Positions 30,219 through 42,989 of a stretch of 64,000 bases of DNA are shown here, in pieces. Every line of letters starts with the position of its first letter. Within the stretch, counting starts at the first letter, position 1. Below the pieces are notes generated by a model that ran no database searches, was not told the DNA's origin, and worked only from the letters and a program-made list of their open reading frames with translations. This stretch comes from Enterococcus cecorum DSM 20682 = ATCC 43198 (GTDB lineage: Bacteria; Bacillota; Bacilli; Lactobacillales; Enterococcaceae): positions 683,501 to 747,500 of the forward strand of contig NZ_ASWI01000003.1 of NCBI RefSeq assembly GCF_000407565.1, in the 5' to 3' direction. Position numbers and translations under genes: made by a program.

Positions 30219-31403
30219 ATGCAGCTATTGATTGCGTGCGTTGGTTTAATTATTGTTATTGGATTAAGTTATTTGGCAAGTAGTAACAAAAGTCAAATCC
30301 GTTGGAAATCGATTGGAATCATGTTGGTCTTGCAGTTTGTTTTAGGATTTTTCTTATTAAGAACTTCTGTGGGGACCTTTTTAGTGGCTTCTTTTGCTAA
30401 ATTATTTGATTATTTATTGGAATTTGCCGCTAGTGGGGTCAATTTTGTCTTTGCCGGAGTAGCGAATAAAGGCAGTGCACCTTTTTTCCTAAATGTTTTG
30501 ATGCCAATCGTCTTTATCTCAGCCATTATTGGGATTTTACGTTATATTAAGATTTTACCATTATTCATTAAATATGTAGGGTTAGCCATTAGCTATATCA
30601 ATGGTATGGGTAAGCTGGAGTCTTATAACGGGGTAGCTTCCGGAATTTTAGGGCAGTCAGAAGTATTTATCTCTTATAAAAAAGAATTGAAATTTTTAAC
30701 TGAAAAACGCTTATTGACGATGAGTATATCGGCGATGTCTACTGTTTCCATGTCGATTGTCGGTTCTTATATGGCGATGATTGAGCCAAGATATGTCATT
30801 TGTGCATTGGTTTTAAACTTATTTGGTGGTTTTATTATCGCCAGCTTAATCAATCCATATGAACTAGGCGAAAAAGAAGATCAATTCAATGCTTCTGAAG
30901 AGGACAAAGATCAAACTTTCTTCCAGATGTTAGGGGAGTATATTCTGGATGGTTTCCACGTGGCGATTACTGTTGCGGCGATGTTGATCGGTTTTGTGGC
31001 AGCGATTGCGATGATTAATGCAATTTTTAAAGGCATCACTGGTTTTACTTTCCAAGAGTTATTAGGTTATGTCTTTGCGCCATTAGCCTTCTTAACAGGG
31101 ATTCCTTGGAATGAAGCAGTGGATGCAGGCAGTTTAATGGCGACTAAATTAGTAACCAATGAATTTGTAGCGATGAGCGAACTCTCTCAAGGCAACTGGC
31201 ATTTTAGCGAACATACACAAGCGATTCTGTCAGTCTTTATGGTTTCCTTTGCGAACTTTTCTTCTATCGGGATTATTAGTGGTGCGATGAAAGGCTTAAA
31301 TGAAGAAAAAGGAAACTTAGTCGCTAAACATGGCTTAAAGATTGTATTTGCGGCGACTTTAGTTAGCTTCTTAAGTGCGATTATTGCCGGAATTTTAGTA
31401 TAA
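30219..31403 (+). CDS. NupC-type concentrative nucleoside transporter
   Basis: 394-residue membrane protein of the CNT family, importing nucleosides with H+ or Na+. It has about ten hydrophobic segments and family motifs GQSEVFISYKKEL near residue 145, AGSLMATKLVTNEFVAMSEL near 306 and SFANFSSIGIISGAMKGL near 345. It has its own promoter and terminator. A TreR-like box in its leader hints at unexpected control by the neighbouring repressor. Confidence 0.92.
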   Translation: MQLLIACVGLIIVIGLSYLASSNKSQIRWKSIGIMLVLQFVLGFFLLRTSVGTFLVASFAKLFDYLLEFAASGVNFVFAGVANKGSAPFFLNVLMPIVFISAIIGILRYIKILPLFIKYVGLAISYINGMGKLESYNGVASGILGQSEVFISYKKELKFLTEKRLLTMSISAMSTVSMSIVGSYMAMIEPRYVICALVLNLFGGFIIASLINPYELGEKEDQFNASEEDKDQTFFQMLGEYILDGFHVAITVAAMLIGFVAAIAMINAIFKGITGFTFQELLGYVFAPLAFLTGIPWNEAVDAGSLMATKLVTNEFVAMSELSQGNWHFSEHTQAILSVFMVSFANFSSIGIISGAMKGLNEEKGNLVAKHGLKIVFAATLVSFLSAIIAGILV

Positions 31404-31415
31404 TCCTCAAAAAAC

Positions 31416-31453
31416 AGACGATAGGTGTAGTGGCTTATCGTCTATTTTTTTTT
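31416..31453 (+). terminator. Terminator of the nucleoside transporter gene
   Basis: AGACGATA (31416-31423) pairs with TATCGTCT (31436-31443), then A and nine T. Confidence 0.9.
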
Positions 31454-31473
31454 GAAATATTTAAAAAAAACAC

Positions 31474-31502
31474 TTGAAAACGGTTTTAGATTCTGCTAAT
31501 AT
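31474..31502 (+). promoter_or_regulatory. Promoter with cre-like site for the licT-bgl operon
   Basis: TTGAAA (31474-31479), 17-base spacer, TAATAT (31497-31502). A cre-type sequence TGAAAACGGTTTTA (31475-31488) overlaps the -35, so CcpA should repress the operon. Confidence 0.75.
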
Positions 31503-31513
31503 ACTTTTTGTAC

Positions 31514-31587
31514 AGAGGATTGTTACTGTTCGGCAGGCAAAACCGGAATTTCTCATTTAAGTAAATGGGGGGATTCTGGCTTTTTTT
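31514..31587 (+). promoter_or_regulatory. LicT-type RAT antiterminator plus terminator, first copy
   Basis: The ribonucleic antiterminator spans 31514-31543 (GGATTGTTACTG, loop, CGGCAGGCAAAACC), matching the BglG/LicT RAT consensus. It overlaps the first bases of a terminator whose stem runs CCGGAAT (31543-31549) to ATTCTGG (31573-31579), followed by seven T. LicT binding would stabilise the RAT and prevent termination ahead of its own gene. Confidence 0.92.
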
Positions 31588-31617
31588 GTACAATAAATTA
31601 CTTAAGGAGTCAGCTTC

Positions 31618-32454
31618 GTGGAAATTTTACAAGTATTTAATAATAATGTGGTGCTTTCAAAAAATGAAGCTGGCGAAGAAATTGTTTGTATGGGACGTGG
31701 CCTAGCATTTGGTAGAAAAGCTGGGCAACAATTTGACAGAACAAAGGTTGAAAAAGAATTTGTCTTAAAGGATAGTCAAGAGTTGCAACAATTTGAGCAG
31801 TTACTGACAGATATCCAGCCTGAAGAATTAGAGGCGGTGCGTGAATTTGTCGATTTGGCTGAACATTCGCTGAAAATTAAACTGTTGCCAAGCGTATTTT
31901 TGAATTTGACTGATCATGTGCATTATGCGATTGAGCGTCAAAAATCAGGCATCACCTTAGCGAATCCTTTACTATTCGAGACTAAGAAATACTATCCAGA
32001 AGAATATTATTTGGCAAAGCAAGCTTTAGTCATTATCCAAACTCGTTTGGGCGTTCTTTTACCTGAAGAAGAAGCTGGTTTTATTGCTTTTCACTTGGTC
32101 AATAGTCAACAAGATAGTCAAAATATGCAGCAAACTATGCAAGCAACTAAATTGGTTCGTGATATCCTTACCTTGATTCGGCGCTTTTTTGGTAAAACTT
32201 TTGATGAAGAAAGTCTTGCTTATCAGCGGATGGTCACACATTTACAATATTTTGCCCAACGCTATGTTCGTCAAGAAAATCTAAAAGAGCAGCCAGATGA
32301 ATTCTTATATGCTTTGGTTCAAGGAAAATATCCACAAGCTTTTCAATGTGTACAGCGAATAAATGATTATTTGCACACCCAACATCTTCCGTTAATGGAG
32401 GAGTCAGAACAAATCTATTTAACGATTCATATTCAAAGGATTGTTACTGAGTAA
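31618..32454 (+). CDS. licT: BglG/LicT-family transcriptional antiterminator
   Basis: 278 residues: N-terminal RNA-binding CAT domain (EILQVFNNNVVLSKNEAGEE...GRGLAFGRKAGQQF, residues 1-56) and two PTS-regulation domains carrying the phosphorylatable histidines (LAEHSLKIKL and NLTDHVHYAIERQ in PRD1; FIAFHLVNSQ and the YLTIHIQRI end for PRD2). Start is GTG 31618 with AAGGAG. It is controlled by PTS phosphorylation and acts on the RAT sites before itself and before the PTS gene. Its last codons are themselves part of the second RAT. Confidence 0.95.
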   Translation: MEILQVFNNNVVLSKNEAGEEIVCMGRGLAFGRKAGQQFDRTKVEKEFVLKDSQELQQFEQLLTDIQPEELEAVREFVDLAEHSLKIKLLPSVFLNLTDHVHYAIERQKSGITLANPLLFETKKYYPEEYYLAKQALVIIQTRLGVLLPEEEAGFIAFHLVNSQQDSQNMQQTMQATKLVRDILTLIRRFFGKTFDEESLAYQRMVTHLQYFAQRYVRQENLKEQPDEFLYALVQGKYPQAFQCVQRINDYLHTQHLPLMEESEQIYLTIHIQRIVTE

Positions 32455-32526
32455 GTCAGGCAAAACCTAGATTGAAAATGATGCGTATACTTTTTAGTAT
32501 GCCGTTTTTTCAATCTAGGTTTTTTT
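32437..32526 (+). promoter_or_regulatory. Second LicT-type RAT and terminator, overlapping the licT stop codon
   Basis: RAT 32437-32467 (GGATTGTTACTG, loop, TCAGGCAAAACC) includes the licT stop at 32452-32454. The competing terminator pairs ACCTAGATTGAAAA (32465-32478) with TTTTCAATCTAGGT (32507-32520), followed by T's. It controls read-through into the beta-glucoside PTS gene. Confidence 0.92.
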
Positions 32527-32531
32527 AATAA

Positions 32532-34424
<1,893 letters not shown>

Positions 34425-34433
34425 TAAAGGTAG

Positions 34434-35891
<1,458 letters not shown>

Positions 35892-35903
35892 TAAAAAAGT
35901 TTC

Positions 35904-35933
35904 AGGCTGTGGGATTTTTCTCACAGCTTTTTT
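35904..35933 (+). terminator. Terminator of the licT-bgl operon
   Basis: AGGCTGTGGG (35904-35913) pairs with CTCACAGCTT (35920-35929), loop ATTTTT, followed by T's. Confidence 0.85.
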
Positions 35934-36039
35934 GAACTTGATTTTCAATGATTCTATGTTTTTTGTTCAATATTTGAATAAATTGTTTCGTTTCATTTAT
36001 CTAGTTGGCTTTTTTAAATTATTTGAGCCATAATATACA

Positions 36040-36052
36040 TGAAAACGTTTGA
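36040..36052 (+). promoter_or_regulatory. cre-like site before the Gfo/Idh/MocA gene
   Basis: TGAAAACGTTTGA lies just downstream of a possible -10 TAATAT (36031-36036), 15 bases before the start codon. CcpA binding there would repress. The matching -35 is poor. Confidence 0.55.
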
Positions 36053-36066
36053 GAGGATGAAGAGAG

Positions 36067-37041
36067 ATGAAGTTAGCCGTTTTAGGAACAGGAAAAATCG
36101 TTCAAGAATTCTTGCCGATGATTCAACAAGTCACAGATGTGGAATTAGTCGCTTTATTAAGTACCCCACGTAGTTTAGATAAAGCCAAAGAGATGCAAGC
36201 ACAGTATCAGGTTCAAGAAGTATATACAGATTATGAGACACTCTTAGGTAATGCAACAATCGATACAGTATATGTTGCTTTACCCAATCATTTGCACTAT
36301 CAATATACCAAAGCCGCTTTATTACAGGGCAAAAATGTAATCTGCGAAAAACCCTTTACACTCAATGCCCAACAATTACAAGAATTAATCCAAATAGCTA
36401 CAGAAAAACGGGTGATATTACTTGAGGCGATTACCAACCAGTACTTAAACAATTTCTTACAGATTAAAAAGGACCTAGCTCAATTAGGAAAAATCAAGAT
36501 TGTCGAATGTAATTATTCACAATATTCTTCTCGTTATGATGCTTTTAAAGAAGGCAAGATTCTCCCAGCCTTTGATCCACAAAAAGGTGGTGGGGCATTG
36601 ATGGATATTAATATTTATAATATCCATTTTGTAGTTGGTCTGTTTGGAAAGCCAGAAAAGGTACAGTATTTAGCAAATATTGAACGTGATATCGATACTT
36701 CAGGAATTTTAGTTTTAGATTATGGGGCATTTAAAGCGGTTTGTATTGGTGCAAAGGATTCGACGGCTCAAATTCGTTCTGTTATTCAAGGGACAGATGG
36801 TTCAATTGAAGTGTTGGGCGCAACCAATGAAATGCCACGCTATGAACGGCGAAGCAAAACTGAGATAGAAGCCGTAAATGCGAATTTGGATAAGCATCGG
36901 ATGTATCAAGAGTTTGAGAAATTTACTGAGGTAATTGATCAAAAAGATTTGGCCTTTGCTTTGGAACAATTAAACCATAGTCTCACAGTGATGCAAGTAG
37001 TTGATCAAGCCTTAGAAAGTGCCAATCTTCATTTAGGATAA
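36067..37041 (+). CDS. Gfo/Idh/MocA-family NAD(P)-dependent oxidoreductase
   Basis: 324 residues. The N-terminal Rossmann fold starts LAVLGTGKIVQEF, followed by the family's VALPNHLHY and CEKPFTLNAQQL segments (catalytic Lys in EKP near residue 97), and the C-terminal dimerisation/substrate domain with GGGALMDINIYNIHF. It is an oxidoreductase on sugars or sugar derivatives; substrate cannot be told from sequence. It stands alone between terminators, with a cre-like element suggesting carbohydrate-related use. Confidence 0.88.
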   Translation: MKLAVLGTGKIVQEFLPMIQQVTDVELVALLSTPRSLDKAKEMQAQYQVQEVYTDYETLLGNATIDTVYVALPNHLHYQYTKAALLQGKNVICEKPFTLNAQQLQELIQIATEKRVILLEAITNQYLNNFLQIKKDLAQLGKIKIVECNYSQYSSRYDAFKEGKILPAFDPQKGGGALMDINIYNIHFVVGLFGKPEKVQYLANIERDIDTSGILVLDYGAFKAVCIGAKDSTAQIRSVIQGTDGSIEVLGATNEMPRYERRSKTEIEAVNANLDKHRMYQEFEKFTEVIDQKDLAFALEQLNHSLTVMQVVDQALESANLHLG

Positions 37042-37046
37042 TTATA

Positions 37047-37081
37047 AAAGAGGTCGTCTCAGATTTAAAGACGGCCTCTTT
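37047..37081. terminator. Bidirectional terminator between convergent genes
   Basis: AAAGAGGTCGTCT (37047-37059) pairs with AGACGGCCTCTTT (37069-37081), one G-T pair. It serves both the oxidoreductase and the permease on the other strand. Confidence 0.85.
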
Positions 37082-37091
37082 GACTTGTATT

Positions 37092-38468
37092 TTATTCTTC
37101 GGTTTGTTTGACATGAACCATGCTTTTGGCGAATTTGAAACGATAGACAAGCAATAAAAAGATAAACCAGACTGGCGCAAAAAGTAATGCTTGTCGTGTA
37201 TCAGGTTGGAAGAGTAAGACGACTGCAATAAATGCCATAAAAGCTAGCACAAAATAGTCACTTAAAGGATATAGTGGCATTTTAAAAGGATGCTCACTTC
37301 GTCCTTGAATGGTTTTCTTGTAGCGTAAATGGGCTAAAACAATCATACTCCAAATAAATAAGAAACAAGTTGTTGCGACACTTGTAACTAATACAAAAAC
37401 ACCGCTTGGCATCACGTAGTTTAGAATAACTGCGAGTAAAATCACTCCAGCTGAGAAGAAAATCGCTCTAGCTGGTACTTTATGACTGGTTAATTTATGG
37501 AAAGCTTGTGGTGCATTTCCTTCAGCCGATAATGAACGCAACATGCGACCGGTTGAATAAATGGCTGAGTTACAAGCGGATGCGGCTGAGCTCAAGACAA
37601 CGATATTAATAATGGTAGCTGCGGAGACAATGCCGATTTCTGAAAAAACTTGGACAAATGGACTCTGGCTACCATTCATTGAATTCCATGGGTAAATCGA
37701 CATAATTACCGCTAAAGCACCGATATAAAATAAAATGATACGTACCGGAATATTATTAATCGCCTTTGGTAATACACTTTCAGGGTCTTTGGTTTCACCG
37801 GCAACTAGGCCAACTAGTTCAACTCCGGCAAAGGCAAAAGCAACCATTTGAAAAGAGAGGATAAACCCTTTAGGACCTGAGGCAAAAAAGCCACCGTGTG
37901 ACCAAAGATTACTGATGCTCACTACGCCTTGATTGGTGTGAAAATGTGTGATAATCATAAAAATCCCGACGATAATGAGCGCTAAAATAGCAACGACTTT
38001 GATTAAAGCAAACCAAAACTCTAACTCACCAAATAAAGAAACAGCAATTAAGTTAAATGCAATGAGCAGTGTTAAGGCAATCAGTTCGGGCAACCAATTG
38101 GGTAAATGAGGCAACCAATATTTCATATATGTACCAATTGCCGTTAAGTCAGCCATAGCAATCGCAATCCAGCAAAACCAATATGTCCAGCCAGTGACAA
38201 AAGCTGCCTTAACCCCGAGATATTCAGCGATAAAATCAATAAATGAATGGTGGCTAGTATTAGATAAAAGCAACTCACCTAATGCACGCATAATTAAAAA
38301 GCACACGCCTCCCATAATGGCGTAGGCTAAAAGTATCGATGGACCAGCCAACTGAATCGATTTACCTGAGCCTAAGAATAAACCTGTCCCAATGGCGCCT
38401 CCGATTGAAATGAGTTGGACATGGCGGTTTTTCAGCCCACGTTGTAAATCCTGTTTTTCTTTTTTCAT
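37092..38468 (-). CDS. Amino acid permease, AAT family (CycA-like)
   Basis: 458 residues, twelve predicted membrane helices, APC superfamily. The opening LQRGLKNRHVQLISIGGAIGTGLFLGSG and the YWFCWIAIAMADLTAIGTYMKYW segment resemble D-serine/D-alanine/glycine permease CycA. Its exact amino acid is not certain from sequence. Single gene, convergent with the oxidoreductase gene and divergent from another amino acid permease at 38733. The ~260-base gap contains only A/T-rich promoter-like sequence. Confidence 0.85.
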   Translation of the reverse strand: MKKEKQDLQRGLKNRHVQLISIGGAIGTGLFLGSGKSIQLAGPSILLAYAIMGGVCFLIMRALGELLLSNTSHHSFIDFIAEYLGVKAAFVTGWTYWFCWIAIAMADLTAIGTYMKYWLPHLPNWLPELIALTLLIAFNLIAVSLFGELEFWFALIKVVAILALIIVGIFMIITHFHTNQGVVSISNLWSHGGFFASGPKGFILSFQMVAFAFAGVELVGLVAGETKDPESVLPKAINNIPVRIILFYIGALAVIMSIYPWNSMNGSQSPFVQVFSEIGIVSAATIINIVVLSSAASACNSAIYSTGRMLRSLSAEGNAPQAFHKLTSHKVPARAIFFSAGVILLAVILNYVMPSGVFVLVTSVATTCFLFIWSMIVLAHLRYKKTIQGRSEHPFKMPLYPLSDYFVLAFMAFIAVVLLFQPDTRQALLFAPVWFIFLLLVYRFKFAKSMVHVKQTEE

Positions 38469-38732
38469 GAATAACTTCCTTTAACTTTCTTTTTTGTGAA
38501 TACTATCATTTTATTACATTTTCTGAAAATTTCAAATAATGCTTAGGAAAAATGATAAGATATACGTATTGTTCTTAATGAAAACTTAATTTTCCCAAAT
38601 GGCTTTTCTGAAAAAATTGCTAAATTCGTAAATAAAATAATGAAAAATGATAAAAATCTCATGAAAAGAAATGTCATGATGTGTATAATGAATGGTATTG
38701 TTGGTTAAATTTTTGAATGTAAAGGAAATAAA

Positions 38733-40106
38733 ATGAATTTATTTAGAAAAAAACAAATCAATACTCAGCAATCCAGTCATTTAAGCAAGACGTTAAAGTT
38801 AAAAGATTTAATTTTACTAGGGATTGGGGCGGTCATTGGTACGGGAATATTTGTCGTGCCAGGACAAGCTGCGGCGAATTTAGCAGGACCAGGCTTGACC
38901 TTATCCTTTGTATTAGCCGCTTTTATCGTGATATTAACTGGTTTTAGTTTCGCTGAGTTTGCCTCACGTATTCCGGTCATCGGTGGGGCATATAGCTATA
39001 TGTATGTGGTTTTTGGAGAGTTTATCGCATGGCTTACGGGATGGTTTTTATTATGTGAATATATGTTGGCTGTGGCTTCAGTAGCCTCGGGATGGTCTGC
39101 GTATTTTCAAGGCTTTTTAAGTTACCTACATCTTCAATTACCACAAGCCTTGACTGCTGGTTTGAATCTTGAAAAGGGAACCTATTTCGATTTGATTGCA
39201 GGCCTTGTCGTGATTTTGGTCGTCTTTTGGGTGCTACAAGAAGCGAAAAAAGCCTTAGCCCTCAATAATTTTATGGTATGGATCAAGTTTGGTATCATCG
39301 CTTTGTTTATTGTAGTTGGTGTCTTTTTTGTGAAACCTAGCAATTGGCAACCTTATTTACCTTTTGGAGCGGAAGGTGTGATTGATGGGGCAGCTTTGGT
39401 TTTCTTTGCCTTTTTAGGTTTTGATGCCATCGCAATGGCTGCAGAAGAAGTCGTGGAACCACAAAAGACTGTGCCACGAGGGATGATTGGCGCTATTGCC
39501 ATTTCAACAGTCCTTTATATCATTGTCACAGCTATTTTAACAGGTTTAGTCCCTTATACAAAATTAGGTGTCAATGATCCAGTAGCGTTTGCGATGCGCT
39601 TTTTACATTTGGATTTAGTTGGTTCCATTATTTCTATTGGGGCGATTTTAACTTTACTAACTGTGACGATTTCAATGATGTATTCTTTAGCACGTTTGGT
39701 TTATGCGATTAGTAAAGATGGCTTACTACCAATCTCTTTGAATAAAGTAGATACCAAAACCCATACGCCTGTGCGCGCGACTTTAGTTTCAGGTGCGGTA
39801 GTCTTTGTCTTTGCGACGATGTTTCCACTACAAATCTTAGCCGAATTAACCAATATTGTTGCTTTGGGCTATCTGATTATGATGGCATTGGGCATTATTC
39901 GCTTACGTCAAGTAGCGGGTGATCCGAAACCCGGTGAATTTAAAGTACCGTTTGTGCCTATTTTACCACTCATTACCGTGGGCTTTTGTATCTTTTTAAT
40001 GGTGCAACTATCTTTAACCACTTGGATTGTCTTTTTCATTAGTTTGGTAATTGGTTTAGGCATATACTTCGGTTATGGTTATAAACATTCAACATTAAAT
40101 AAATAA
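38733..40106 (+). CDS. Amino acid permease, cationic amino acid transporter type (YfnA-like)
   Basis: 457-residue APC-family permease with twelve hydrophobic segments. The N-terminal LKLKDLILLGIGAVIGTGIFVV and RIPVIGGAYSYMYVVFGEF and the mid-protein FFAFLGFDAIAMAAEE are typical of the CAT/YfnA group. Substrate unknown. A -10-like TATAAT at 38684-38689 precedes it. AAAGGAAA forms the ribosome site. Confidence 0.85.
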   Translation: MNLFRKKQINTQQSSHLSKTLKLKDLILLGIGAVIGTGIFVVPGQAAANLAGPGLTLSFVLAAFIVILTGFSFAEFASRIPVIGGAYSYMYVVFGEFIAWLTGWFLLCEYMLAVASVASGWSAYFQGFLSYLHLQLPQALTAGLNLEKGTYFDLIAGLVVILVVFWVLQEAKKALALNNFMVWIKFGIIALFIVVGVFFVKPSNWQPYLPFGAEGVIDGAALVFFAFLGFDAIAMAAEEVVEPQKTVPRGMIGAIAISTVLYIIVTAILTGLVPYTKLGVNDPVAFAMRFLHLDLVGSIISIGAILTLLTVTISMMYSLARLVYAISKDGLLPISLNKVDTKTHTPVRATLVSGAVVFVFATMFPLQILAELTNIVALGYLIMMALGIIRLRQVAGDPKPGEFKVPFVPILPLITVGFCIFLMVQLSLTTWIVFFISLVIGLGIYFGYGYKHSTLNK

Positions 40107-40107
40107 A

Positions 40108-40144
40108 AAAAGGTTCAACGCAAAATTTTGTGTTGAACCTTTTC
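40108..40144. terminator. Bidirectional terminator between convergent permease and telA genes
   Basis: AAAGGTTCAACGCAAAA pairs with TTTTGTGTTGAACCTTT, forming an almost loop-less 17-bp stem with A-run and T-run on the two sides. Confidence 0.88.
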
Positions 40145-40146
40145 TA

Positions 40147-41331
40147 CTAAGAATGGGTAATTTCCAATAGTTTTTGTTTGAGATTTTCTTCCATGACGCC
40201 AAGTTCAATTTCAGCTGCTTGACGTTTTTCTTTTCCTTCTTTTTGGATACGCAATGTTTCTTGAATAGTTTCAATCAAATCATCTTGCGTTTTTTGTAAG
40301 GTTTCGATATCAATAATACCGCGCTCATTTTCTTTGGCGGTTTCAATTGCGGATACTTTTAATAATTCTGCATTTTTCTTCAGTAAATCATTGGTCGTTT
40401 CTGATACTTGACGTTGTGCAGTCACAGCATCTTTTTGGCGTAATAAGGTCAAGGCAATGACGACTTGATTTTTCCAAAGCGGAATGGCTGTATGGATAGA
40501 CGATTGAATCTTTTCAGCCAAGACTTGATTGGTATTTTGAATTAAGCGAATTTGTGGCGCTTGTTGGATGGTGACTTGGCGCGTTAATCTTAAATCATGG
40601 GTACGTTTTTCAAGTCGGTCTAAAAATTGGGTGTAATCATTGACAATTTGGACATCCATCTGATCACCTGAGTCTTGAGCTTTAGCCACTGCTTGAGGAA
40701 TGATTTGATTTTGTAATTCATCGATTTTCAATTCACCTGCGGCAATGTAAATATTTAAAGCATCAAAATAATCTTTATTTTTTTGATACATTTGTTCAAG
40801 CATTTGATTATCCTTGATTAGCCCATCTTTTTCGTGTTCTAATTTGACAGCGACTTTATCGATTTGGGCACCGATTTTTTGGTATTTAGCGGTAATTTCA
40901 TAAATTGATTGTTTCACTTTGCCAAACATTCTTTGGAAGAAATTGCCTTCACCTGCTCGTAATTCATCAGGGTTGGCTTCTTGTAGGCGATACATTAACT
41001 CGTTTAAAGAATCCCCTATTGGCCCAATGTCGTTAGCTTGGACGTGACTTAGCATACTTTGCGAGAATTCACTTAACTTACTTTGGGCATTAGCACCGTA
41101 GATGATGACCGCCTGAGCATCATTGACATCAATTTGGGAAGCGAGTTGTTTGGCTTGCTCTTGATAATTGGCATCTAAACGATCAATTAAACGAGGCGCT
41201 GTTTGTTTTTCTTGAAATTGTTTGATTTCGTTTTGTTGACTACTAGTTAATTCATTGGTATCAACGGAAAAAGGATTGGCTAATAAGTCATCCAAACTTT
41301 TATTAGTATCTGGTGTTAAATTGTCCATCAT
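40147..41331 (-). CDS. TelA/YaaN-family toxic anion resistance protein
   Basis: 394 residues, soluble, strongly helical. It belongs to the TelA/KlaA family (tellurite resistance-associated), with the characteristic [22 protein letters not shown]...[11 protein letters not shown] segment at residues ~275-315. The real function of chromosomal members is unclear; they are linked to envelope stress. It is transcribed with the upstream XpaC-like membrane gene after an 18-base gap. Confidence 0.88.
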   Translation of the reverse strand: MMDNLTPDTNKSLDDLLANPFSVDTNELTSSQQNEIKQFQEKQTAPRLIDRLDANYQEQAKQLASQIDVNDAQAVIIYGANAQSKLSEFSQSMLSHVQANDIGPIGDSLNELMYRLQEANPDELRAGEGNFFQRMFGKVKQSIYEITAKYQKIGAQIDKVAVKLEHEKDGLIKDNQMLEQMYQKNKDYFDALNIYIAAGELKIDELQNQIIPQAVAKAQDSGDQMDVQIVNDYTQFLDRLEKRTHDLRLTRQVTIQQAPQIRLIQNTNQVLAEKIQSSIHTAIPLWKNQVVIALTLLRQKDAVTAQRQVSETTNDLLKKNAELLKVSAIETAKENERGIIDIETLQKTQDDLIETIQETLRIQKEGKEKRQAAEIELGVMEENLKQKLLEITHS

Positions 41332-41349
41332 GTTTCCTGCCTTTCAATG

Positions 41350-42213
41350 CTAAAATTGTAGGGTTTGATGATCTGAATCTTTTTCTATTTGTTTTTTTGC
41401 CATATTGATTTCAATGTCCATATCTTCAAAATCATCCGCTACAAAGTCTTGATAATCACGTTGAATCAATTCAGTTAATTGTTCGATGACTTGAATTCCT
41501 TCTTCTAGACGATCATAAGCTTCTCGACTTTTGATTTCATGATTATTGATTTCAACATATTTATTGGTTAAATCGACCAAGTTAGGAAGATGTGTGTATA
41601 AAAATAGACTTGCATCGGATAAGCGTGTTGGATTTTTGACGATTTCTTTAAACAATGCTTTAGAAATTTTAAGATAGTCGTGACGCAAATCTAAGGCTTT
41701 TAATTTTGAATTGCTTCTCACATTTTTTTGTAATTGCTCAATTTGAATTTTGGCTTGATTCATCGTGTCACGGAATAACTCAATTTCGCTATCACTTAAG
41801 CCTAATTCATGGTAATATTGTTCTTTGGCTTTGGATAATGGTGGCAAAGTATTCGGACGCACGACTTTATTTTGAAAATATTTACGCCAAGCTATATACA
41901 AATAAATGGGAATGAATAGTGCAAAAATCTTCATCGTTGTTTCGATGCCGGTTTCTACAAAATCATAGCGTAAATCATAATAGAATTCATGATCAAAAGC
42001 AATTGTAGCACAGGCGATAATGGCAATAGCATAAATCAGACTCTTATATAGTGGTTTCGCTTTATGCCGATTTTCTAGCGCTTGGATTGCTAAATAAGCC
42101 ATAAAAATAATAAAGGCAATGGCTGCTGCAAGTAAAAAGAAAGTCTCAAAATAACCTAGTACTAAAAAAGCAATCACAATCAGTACGCCGAATATAAATA
42201 GATTTTTTTTCAT
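41350..42213 (-). CDS. XpaC-like membrane protein
   Basis: About 287 residues. Three to four hydrophobic segments occupy the first ~130 residues, and a soluble helical domain follows (HDYLKISKALFKEIVKNP, SDASLFLYTHLPNLVDL) as in the XpaC family (named for 5-bromo-4-chloroindolyl phosphate hydrolysis). These genes usually precede telA/yaaN, as here. Start is set at 42213, where GGGGAGGG provides the ribosome site, 66 bases inside the longest open frame. Confidence 0.82.
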   Translation of the reverse strand: MKKNLFIFGVLIVIAFLVLGYFETFFLLAAAIAFIIFMAYLAIQALENRHKAKPLYKSLIYAIAIIACATIAFDHEFYYDLRYDFVETGIETTMKIFALFIPIYLYIAWRKYFQNKVVRPNTLPPLSKAKEQYYHELGLSDSEIELFRDTMNQAKIQIEQLQKNVRSNSKLKALDLRHDYLKISKALFKEIVKNPTRLSDASLFLYTHLPNLVDLTNKYVEINNHEIKSREAYDRLEEGIQVIEQLTELIQRDYQDFVADDFEDMDIEINMAKKQIEKDSDHQTLQF

Positions 42214-42418
42214 TAGAACCCTCCCCTTAAAGGTGTAGATTATATACTGTGCTTGCTTCAAAATTGGGCAAGCGTTCACTTCTTTTATATTTTAGCATTT
42301 TTTTGACCAGAAAAGTATCCAACTGAGGAAGTATTTTATGGATTTATGAAAAATATAAGAAATCTTTTGCGTCCTATGGTAAACTAGAAACAAATAAAAG
42401 CAAAGGATGAAGTATATA

Positions 42419-42988
42419 ATGCTGGAATTTCAAGATTTTGAAGAAAAAACAATCCACCGTAAAGAAATTTTTCATGGAAATATTATTGATGTATGTGTCG
42501 ATGAAGTCCAATTACCTGATGGATCCCATTCACAAAGAGAACTTGTCTTTCATCCAGGCGGGGTAGCAATCATTGCGATAACTGATGAAGATAAGATGGT
42601 TTTTGTGAAACAATTTAGAAAACCGCTTGAATCTGTCATTTTAGAGATCCCGGCCGGTAAAATAGATCCAGGTGAAAATATTCATCCCTTGACCACTGGA
42701 CAACGTGAACTAGAAGAAGAGGTACAACTTCAGGCGAAAGATTGGGAGTTAGTGGCGCAAATGTATCTTTCACCGGGATTTGCTAATGAACAGTTGTATA
42801 TTTATCATGCCAAACATTTAAGTAAGGTAGAAAATCCGAAAGCCATGGATGAAGATGAAGTCTTAGAAGTGTATGAATTAACATTAGAAGAGGCCAAACA
42901 AGCGATTCTTAATCGAGAAATATGTGATGCAAAGACGATTTTTGCCATCCAATATTGGGAAAACTTAAAATTTAAGGAAGGTCGATGA
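42419..42988 (+). CDS. nudF: Nudix hydrolase, ADP-ribose pyrophosphatase type
   Basis: About 189 residues, cleaves ADP-ribose or similar nucleoside diphosphate sugars. The Nudix box is EIPAGKIDPGE followed by NIHPLTTGQRELEEEVQL: nine rather than seven residues between the GE and REL parts, and Gln instead of the usual terminal Gly. Gene order nudF-small membrane protein-mtnN is common in enterococci. ATG 42419 is preferred to ATG 42407, which lies inside the ribosome site AAAGGATG. Confidence 0.88.
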   Translation: MLEFQDFEEKTIHRKEIFHGNIIDVCVDEVQLPDGSHSQRELVFHPGGVAIIAITDEDKMVFVKQFRKPLESVILEIPAGKIDPGENIHPLTTGQRELEEEVQLQAKDWELVAQMYLSPGFANEQLYIYHAKHLSKVENPKAMDEDEVLEVYELTLEEAKQAILNREICDAKTIFAIQYWENLKFKEGR

Positions 42989-42989
42989 A

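Noticed and set aside
37047-37081. GGTCGT...ACGGCC in this terminator, resembling the ends of the structured repeat
   Set aside because: The hairpin is only 35 bases and explained as a convergent terminator; the match to the repeat ends is limited to a few bases.
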